From positions 38,817 through 102,816 of the forward strand of contig CAYZHM010000005.1 in NCBI GenBank assembly GCA_964478225.1: a DNA stretch of 64,000 nucleotides, read 5' to 3'. The notes beneath the pieces were generated by a model that did not search any database, was not told the DNA's origin, and saw only the letters and a program-made list of their open reading frames with translations. The DNA is from CAYZHM01 sp964478225 (lineage in GTDB: Bacteria > Pseudomonadota > Alphaproteobacteria > Micavibrionales > Micavibrionaceae). Shown here piece after piece: positions 59,313-64,000 of the stretch (positions are counted from its first letter, which is position 1; the number at the start of each line of letters is the position of its first letter). Both the position numbers and the translations under genes were made by a program.

Positions 59313-59461
59313 CTCTCTTTGCCTTCTTTAAACAATAAAAATTCTCTTTCACAGCGACTTTCCGAGGGTTTCGGGAGTTTCACTATGGGCTATTTCAGCC
59401 ACGTTTTCCTTAAATTTGCGCGCACTATATCGCGCTTTATTTTTAAATACCAGTACTTTTT
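59313..59461 (-). other. Non-coding spacer between rpsC and rplP
   Basis: 149 bases without an ORF, inside an operon whose genes otherwise nearly touch. It holds a GC-rich dyad (GCGCG...CGCGC around a TATAG core) and a short GGCT/AGCC stem. No clear promoter pair is seen. Confidence 0.5.
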
Positions 59462-60148
59462 TTAGTTTCGAGGCGCCCCGCCATGGGTTTCCTCGCGACG
59501 CTTATCCTGGGCCATAGGGTCATGTTCCAAAATGTCGCCTTTGTAAATCCATACTTTAACGCCGATAATGCCGTATGTGGTCAGGGCTTCAGCGAAACCG
59601 TAATCCACATCAGCACGAAGCGTGTGCAGAGGAACACGGCCTTCACGGTACCATTCTGTACGGGCAATATCAGCACCGCCCAAACGGCCGGAAACGTTAA
59701 TACGGATACCTTGTGCGCCAAATCTTTGAGCATTCTGAACGGCACGCTTCATGGCACGGCGGAAAGACACGCGCTTTTCAAGCTGCTGGCAAACGGCTTC
59801 CGCTGCGAGCTGGGCATCAACTTCCGGCTTACGCACTTCGACGATATTTAGGGAAACATCACCGCCTGCACGTTTGGACAGATCTGAGCGCAATTTATCA
59901 ATGTCTGCGCCTTTTTTACCGATAATAACGCCAGGACGTGCGGTATGAACCGTTACGCGGGTATTTTTTGCGGCGCGCTCGATAATGACCTTGGAGATAC
60001 CAGCGGCCTTCAGGCGCTCGGTGACGTATTCGCGCAGCTTAAGATCTTCGACCAGTCTTTTTGCATAGTCTTTACCGGCATACCAACGGGAATCCCATGT
60101 GCGGTTGATGCCTACTCTTAAACCAATCGGATTGACTTTCTGACCCAT
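59462..60148 (-). CDS. rpsC: 30S ribosomal protein S3
   Basis: 228 residues. KH domain (ERAAKNTRVTVHTARPGVIIGKKGADIDKLRSDL) and the C-terminal RTEWYREGRVPLHTLRADVDYGFAEALTTYGIIGVKVWIYKGDIL. It forms the mRNA entry site and has helicase function with S4 and S5. Confidence 0.97.
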   Translation of the reverse strand: MGQKVNPIGLRVGINRTWDSRWYAGKDYAKRLVEDLKLREYVTERLKAAGISKVIIERAAKNTRVTVHTARPGVIIGKKGADIDKLRSDLSKRAGGDVSLNIVEVRKPEVDAQLAAEAVCQQLEKRVSFRRAMKRAVQNAQRFGAQGIRINVSGRLGGADIARTEWYREGRVPLHTLRADVDYGFAEALTTYGIIGVKVWIYKGDILEHDPMAQDKRREETHGGAPRN

Positions 60149-60149
60149 G

Positions 60150-60677
60150 TTATTCTTTATCTCCTTGAGGTTTTACTTCTTTTTTTGCTGCCGGTTTGTC
60201 AGCTTTGGGTTGGCTCTTTTTGGCGGCCGGTTTTTTGGCCTGCTCTTTTTTCGCTTCTTTAGCTTCCGCTGGTTTTTCTGCCTTCTTTGGCTTTGCTACC
60301 GCTTCTTCCAATGGCTCGCGTACAACGATTGTCATGTTCGCAAATTTCTTTTCAATACGTGCGGCACGGCCACGAGCACGAGCACGGAAACGCTTCAGGA
60401 CTGTGCCTTTTCCGACGCTTGCTTCAGCGACGATCAGGCGATCAACATCCAGATTGTGGTTGTTTTCTGCATTGGCGATTGCCGATTGCAAAAGTTTGCG
60501 AACGTCCTCGGCAATACGCTTTCTGGAGAATTCCAGATCGATCATTGCGCGGCCTGCGTTCTTGCCACGAATTGATTGCGCAAGCAAATTCAGCTTTTGC
60601 GGCGATGTTCGCACGTTTTTCAAATAAGCTCTCGCTTCGTTTGGTGCCGTGCGTTTTTTATTGGCTTTTTGTCCCAT
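60150..60677 (-). CDS. rplV: 50S ribosomal protein L22 with long charged tail
   Basis: 175 residues, against about 110-127. The L22 fold with its tunnel loop (EARAYLKNVRTSPQKLNLLAQSIRGKNAGRAMIDLEFSRKRIAEDVRKLLQSAIANAENNHNLDVDRLIVAEASVGKGTVLKRFRARARGRAARIEK) ends at about 118. The rest is Lys/Ala/Glu/Pro-rich (KPKKAEKPAEAKEAKKEQAKKPAAKK). Confidence 0.95.
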   Translation of the reverse strand: MGQKANKKRTAPNEARAYLKNVRTSPQKLNLLAQSIRGKNAGRAMIDLEFSRKRIAEDVRKLLQSAIANAENNHNLDVDRLIVAEASVGKGTVLKRFRARARGRAARIEKKFANMTIVVREPLEEAVAKPKKAEKPAEAKEAKKEQAKKPAAKKSQPKADKPAAKKEVKPQGDKE

Positions 60678-60688
60678 GGCTCTGTTCC

Positions 60689-60964
60689 TTATTTCTTAAC
60701 TTTCTTGTCTGCGCCATGTCCGGTGAATGTGCGTGTTGGCGCAAATTCACCGAGTTTGTGACCGATCATCTGATCCGTAACAAGCACAGGAATAAACTTT
60801 TTACCATTATGGACGCCGTATGTCAGGCCTACCATATTGGGGAGAATTGTTGAGCGGCGTGACCAGGTTTTAATCACCTGATTTTTCCCGCTTGCCCGCG
60901 CCTCTTCAGTCTTTTTCAAGACGCTTTTTTCGATGAAGGGGCCTTTCCATACTGAACGTGCCAT
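60689..60964 (-). CDS. rpsS: 30S ribosomal protein S19
   Basis: 91 residues, normal length: MARSVWKGPFIEKSVLKK, WSRRSTILPNMVGLTYGVHNGKKFIPVLVTDQMIGHKLGEFAPTRTFTGH. In the 30S head, forms a heterodimer with S13. Confidence 0.97.
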   Translation of the reverse strand: MARSVWKGPFIEKSVLKKTEEARASGKNQVIKTWSRRSTILPNMVGLTYGVHNGKKFIPVLVTDQMIGHKLGEFAPTRTFTGHGADKKVKK

Positions 60965-60979
60965 AATCTCAATCCTCTC

Positions 60980-61813
60980 TTATTTCTTCTTGCTCTTGCG
61001 GCGGCGGATAATGAACTTGTCCGTAGCCTTGTTTGTTCTTGTTTTATAGCCCTTGGTTGGCTGACCCCATGGAGAAACTGGGTGACGACCGCCTGATGTA
61101 CGGCCTTCACCGCCTCCATGTGGGTGGTCAATCGGGTTCATGGCAACGCCGCGAACATGTGGGCGCTTGCCTTTCCAGCGTGAACGGCCTGCTTTACCGT
61201 CATTGGTGTTCATGTGATCGGGGTTTGAAACCGCACCGACAGTTGCCATACATTCCGCACGAACAACACGCAGTTCTCCTGATGTCAGGCGGATCTGGGC
61301 GTACCCTTGATCACGACCAACGAGCTGGCCGTATGTTCCGGCGCTGCGGACCATTTGGGCGCCCTTGCCCGGCTTCATTTCGATATTGTGAATGATCGTT
61401 CCGACCGGCATGTTTTTCATCGGCATAGCATTGCCCGGCTTCACGTCAACTTTTTGACCGGAAACCACTTTGTCGCCTGCATTGAGACGCTGTGGTGCGA
61501 TGATGTAACGCTTTTCCCCGTCTTCATATTGAATAAGGGCGATGAAGGCTGTGCGGTTTGGATCGTATTCAATGCGTTCTACGTTACCAACCATATCAAA
61601 CTTGTCGCGTTTCCAGTCAATCAGACGGTAACGACGCTTGTGACCGCCGCCCTTATGACGCGCTGTCATTTTACCCATGTTGTTACGGCCGCCGGTGCTT
61701 TTCAGACCTTCAGTCAGTTTCTTTTCCGGGCCGCCCTTGTGCAGCTGGCTGCGGTCGACCTGCACCAATTGGCGCTGGCCTGGGGATCTGGGGTTAAATT
61801 TCTTTAGTGCCAT
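60980..61813 (-). CDS. rplB: 50S ribosomal protein L2
   Basis: 277 residues. MALKKFNPRSPGQRQL, then GGGHKRRYRLIDWKRDKFDMVGNVERIEYDPNRTAFIALI, and the peptidyl-transferase-proximal motif RGVAMNPIDHPHGGGEGRT. Essential for subunit association. Confidence 0.98.
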   Translation of the reverse strand: MALKKFNPRSPGQRQLVQVDRSQLHKGGPEKKLTEGLKSTGGRNNMGKMTARHKGGGHKRRYRLIDWKRDKFDMVGNVERIEYDPNRTAFIALIQYEDGEKRYIIAPQRLNAGDKVVSGQKVDVKPGNAMPMKNMPVGTIIHNIEMKPGKGAQMVRSAGTYGQLVGRDQGYAQIRLTSGELRVVRAECMATVGAVSNPDHMNTNDGKAGRSRWKGKRPHVRGVAMNPIDHPHGGGEGRTSGGRHPVSPWGQPTKGYKTRTNKATDKFIIRRRKSKKK

Positions 61814-61861
61814 TTTCTTCTTCCTTTATCCATTATCGGCGGATCGCCATAGTTTTAAATC

Positions 61862-62176
61862 TTAAACGCCCGCTCCAACGTCAATTGTTTGACCATCTTC
61901 AAGACAGATAATTGCCTTTTTAAAGTCGCTGCGGCGGCCCATGACACCACGAAAGCGCTTGTTCTTGCCCTTTTGTACCATAGTGTTTACGCCTTTGACC
62001 TTTACGCCAAACAATGTTTCGACAGCAGTCTTAATTTGTGGCTTTGTTGCAGAAGTCGGAACCTGAAACGTCACTTGACCATGTTCAGAGCCCATAGTGG
62101 CCTTTTCAGTAATGTGCGGACGTGAAATAATCTCGTACATCCACTCTGCGACTTCTGTTTTCTTTGCTTTTGCCAT
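61862..62176 (-). CDS. rplW: 50S ribosomal protein L23
   Basis: 104 residues: YEIISRPHITEKATMGSEHGQVTFQVPTSATKPQIKTAVETLFGVKVKGVNTMVQKGKNKRFRGVMGRRSDFKKAIICLE. Docking site for trigger factor and SRP at the exit tunnel. Start ATG 62176, four bases after rplD. Confidence 0.97.
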   Translation of the reverse strand: MAKAKKTEVAEWMYEIISRPHITEKATMGSEHGQVTFQVPTSATKPQIKTAVETLFGVKVKGVNTMVQKGKNKRFRGVMGRRSDFKKAIICLEDGQTIDVGAGV

Positions 62177-62180
62177 TGTC

Positions 62181-62804
62181 TTAGCCTTTCAATTTTTCCG
62201 TCAGATCGTTCACAGCATCCTTTGTCAACACCAACGTATCGCGGCGAAGGATGTCATACACGTTTGCTCCGTCCGTTGTCAAAACATCAATCAACGGGAT
62301 GTTATCAGTTGCTCTTGAGAAATTGACATCAATTTCCTTGCCACCAACGATCAATGCGGATTTAAAGCCGAACTTTGCCAGGTTTTTTGCCATTGGCTTG
62401 GTTTTATGGTCTTTGGCTTTTGCTTCGTCAAGAATAACCAACTTGCCTTCAGCAGCTTTTGCTGAAAGGGCAGTTCTCAAGGCCAAAGCACGTACCTTTT
62501 TGTTCATGCCTTTGGAGTGATCACGAACAACAGGACCGTGAACCACAGCGCCGCCGCGGTCAATGTTACGCTTCAGATCGCCCGCACGAGCACGGCCGGT
62601 TCCCTTTTGCGCATGAGGCTTCTTGCCTGTGCCGTTGACTTCGCAACGCTGCTTGGTTTTGTGATTTCCGCTGCGACGTTTGGCCAGCTGGTAGTTCACC
62701 ATCTGATGCAAAATGTCCGCCCGGACTTCAACACCGAAGACTGACTTGTCGAGCGTAATTTCGCCGGCGTCTTTGCCTTCTATTGTTTTCACTGCGAGTT
62801 TCAT
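62181..62804 (-). CDS. rplD: 50S ribosomal protein L4
   Basis: 207 residues. VNYQLAKRRSGNHKTKQRCEVNGTGKKPHAQKGTGRARAGDLKRNIDRGGAVVHGPVVRDHSKGMNKKVRALALRTALS, the tunnel-lining loop and core. In E. coli L4 regulates the S10 operon. It overlaps rplC by four bases. Confidence 0.97.
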   Translation of the reverse strand: MKLAVKTIEGKDAGEITLDKSVFGVEVRADILHQMVNYQLAKRRSGNHKTKQRCEVNGTGKKPHAQKGTGRARAGDLKRNIDRGGAVVHGPVVRDHSKGMNKKVRALALRTALSAKAAEGKLVILDEAKAKDHKTKPMAKNLAKFGFKSALIVGGKEIDVNFSRATDNIPLIDVLTTDGANVYDILRRDTLVLTKDAVNDLTEKLKG

Positions 62805-63559
62805 GACTCACCTTCCTTACTTTCGATATTTTCTTCCTGCGCTTCTACAGGTGCTTCGGCAGATTTCTCAGCTTCAGATTTTGCGTTCGCTTTAATTCCT
62901 GCAGGCAATGGAACATCTTTCGGCATCGGTCTTTTCACCGCATCAGAAATAAGAACCCAGCCTGACTTCGCGCCAGGGACTGACCCTTTAATCAAAATCA
63001 GGCCCTCTTCCTCATCAATCGCCACGACCTGCAAATTTTGCGTTGTTACACGCTCCGCACCAAGGTGACCTGCCATCTTCTTGCCTTTGAAAACCTTACC
63101 AGGATCCTGACACTGGCCTGTTGACCCGTGTGCACGGTGGGACACAGACACCCCGTGGGAGGCTCGTGTTCCGCCGAAGTTGTGACGCTTCATACTGCCA
63201 GCAAAACCTTTACCGATCGAGATACCGCAAACATCAACATACTGACCAACGATAAAGTGGCTTGCGCTCAACTCTGCTCCGATTGGCGGCAAGTTTTCGT
63301 TAGAAACACGAAACTCAGCCACTTTTTTCTTTGGCTCAATCTTGGATTTGGCAAAGTGGCCGCGATTGGCTTTGGATACGCGCTTCACCTTGGCTTTGCC
63401 CGCACCAAGTTGAACAGCTGTATAGCCGTCCTTTTCTTCTGTGCGGTGCGAAACGACCTGGCATTCGTCGATCTTTAATACGGTCACGCCGATATGACGC
63501 CCATCTTCGTCGAAGATACGAGTCATGCCTTCCTTGCGTGCTATCAATCCAGTTCTCAT
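62801..63559 (-). CDS. rplC: 50S ribosomal protein L3 with acidic tail
   Basis: 252 residues, about 40 longer than usual. MRTGLIARKEGMTRIFDEDGRHIGVTVLKID, the peptidyl-transferase-reaching loop HNFGGTRASHGVSVSHRAHGSTGQCQDPGKVFKGKKMAGHLG. After about 215 the chain is Ala/Glu-rich (KSEAEKSAEAPVEAQEENIESKEGES), acidic unlike the basic tails of the other extended proteins. Confidence 0.96.
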   Translation of the reverse strand: MRTGLIARKEGMTRIFDEDGRHIGVTVLKIDECQVVSHRTEEKDGYTAVQLGAGKAKVKRVSKANRGHFAKSKIEPKKKVAEFRVSNENLPPIGAELSASHFIVGQYVDVCGISIGKGFAGSMKRHNFGGTRASHGVSVSHRAHGSTGQCQDPGKVFKGKKMAGHLGAERVTTQNLQVVAIDEEEGLILIKGSVPGAKSGWVLISDAVKRPMPKDVPLPAGIKANAKSEAEKSAEAPVEAQEENIESKEGES

Positions 63560-63614
63560 TTTTCTTTTCCTTTCCAGAGGTTGCCTTCAGGCAACTTAGC
63601 GATCAAACTTGTCC

Positions 63615-63941
63615 TTAAGCGGCCTGCATTTGACCAATTTTAATTTCGACATCAACGCCGGCTGGAAGATCAAGTTTCATCAGCGCATCAATTGTCTGCG
63701 GTGTTGGTTCCTTGATATCCAGCATGCGCTTATGCGTGCGCATTTCAAATTGTTCTTGTGAGTTTTTGTTCACATGCGGTGAACGGATCACGGCAAACAT
63801 TTTAATGCGGTTGGGCAGAGGCACAGGGCCACACACTTTTGATCCAGTGCGTTTGGCTGTGTTCAAAATTTCCGCGCCGGCCTGATCAAGAATTCGATGA
63901 TCAAAAGCCTTTAGCGTTATGCGTATGCTCTGTGCGTCCAT
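63615..63941 (-). CDS. rpsJ: 30S ribosomal protein S10
   Basis: 108 residues: MDAQSIRITLKAFDHRILDQAGAEILNTAKRTGSKVCGPVPLPNRIKMFAVIRSPHVNKNSQEQFEMRTHKRMLDI. Component of the 30S head and of NusB/NusE antitermination. First ribosomal-protein gene after tuf. Confidence 0.97.
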   Translation of the reverse strand: MDAQSIRITLKAFDHRILDQAGAEILNTAKRTGSKVCGPVPLPNRIKMFAVIRSPHVNKNSQEQFEMRTHKRMLDIKEPTPQTIDALMKLDLPAGVDVEIKIGQMQAA

Positions 63942-63947
63942 AATGCC

Positions 63948-64000
63948 TTACTCCACAATTTTGGAGACGACGCCGGCGCCGACGGTGCGGCCGCCTTCGC
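63948..64000 (-). CDS. tuf: Elongation factor Tu, C-terminal end only
   Basis: The last 53 bases of the window encode, on the minus strand, EGGRTVGAGVVSKIVE and a TAA stop, the conserved C-terminus of EF-Tu. The remainder lies beyond the window. tuf directly before rpsJ is the standard order. Confidence 0.95.
   Translation of the reverse strand, partial: EGGRTVGAGVVSKIVE

Noticed and set aside
1..64000. CRISPR arrays, tRNA or rRNA genes, insertion sequences
   Set aside because: No regularly spaced repeats, cloverleaf-like T-arm patterns, rRNA signatures or transposase motifs were seen on either strand by reading; a dedicated scan (tRNAscan-SE, ISfinder) was not possible here.

Overview
This window looks like chromosomal DNA of an alphaproteobacterium of moderate GC. 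The ribosomal-protein run has the order tuf-S10-spc-alpha operons with secY-adk-rpsM and no rpmJ. Single-gene hallmarks such as the fused cysNC, a CpdA-like/YegS-like pair and PF07277 SapC fit that group. A deeper placement (for example Micavibrionales-like) is only a guess. Genes are densely packed. Four convergent gene pairs share a 4-base TTAR stop overlap.

Layout. 1-7 kb: 3' part of a hybrid histidine kinase, typA, an RhlE-type DEAD-box helicase with a structured leader, and an O-antigen-ligase/PglL-like membrane enzyme. 7-12 kb: cell-surface genes, namely a beta-barrel outer-membrane protein, a lipoprotein alpha/beta hydrolase whose signal-peptide codons double as the terminator of the preceding gene, and a haem peroxidase with RTX repeats. 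12-15 kb: an ECF sigma factor overlapping a YfbK-like von Willebrand A protein. The same bipartite motif (CCAAGGATT, 11 bases, CCCGTCTTAT) occurs upstream of the sigma gene and again inside the vWA gene just before an internal SD and ATG. 15-24 kb: a chaperone-usher-like locus with two DUF4402-type subunits, a PapD-like chaperone, an oversized usher ending in an AMIN domain and a neighbouring AMIN lipoprotein. An LSMT-type SET-domain methyltransferase gene lies between the two subunit genes.

24-35 kb: a TPR-sulfotransferase, zntB, pyrC, two divergent XRE regulators around a palindrome, then ugd-cysD-cysNC-cysQ, which makes UDP-glucuronate and recycles and produces PAPS. Together with the sulfotransferase this suggests a sulfation pathway, not only assimilatory cysteine synthesis. 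A 10-base N run covers the PP-loop codons of cysD. 35-48.7 kb: mixed housekeeping and hypothetical genes (SapC-like, HTH-coiled-coil, acyl-CoA dehydrogenase, lytic transglycosylase, trmN6, S49 peptidase, a eukaryote-type homodimeric glycyl-tRNA synthetase, HtrA protease, panB-panC, a metallophosphoesterase and a lipid kinase), plus a 56-codon small gene with its own promoter, SD and terminator.

48.8-64 kb: the minus-strand ribosomal-protein supercluster from tuf (partial) to rplQ. Several of its proteins (L3, L22, L29, S17, L30, L17) carry long low-complexity tails, mostly Lys/Ala/Pro-rich. The cluster appears split by a terminator plus promoter before secY and a strong promoter before rpsM. 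Between adk and rpsM, on the opposite strand, sits a small gene whose sigma70-like promoter lies in a perfect 12-bp palindrome placed so that the mRNA should be leaderless.

I saw no rRNA or tRNA genes, no insertion sequences and no CRISPR arrays.
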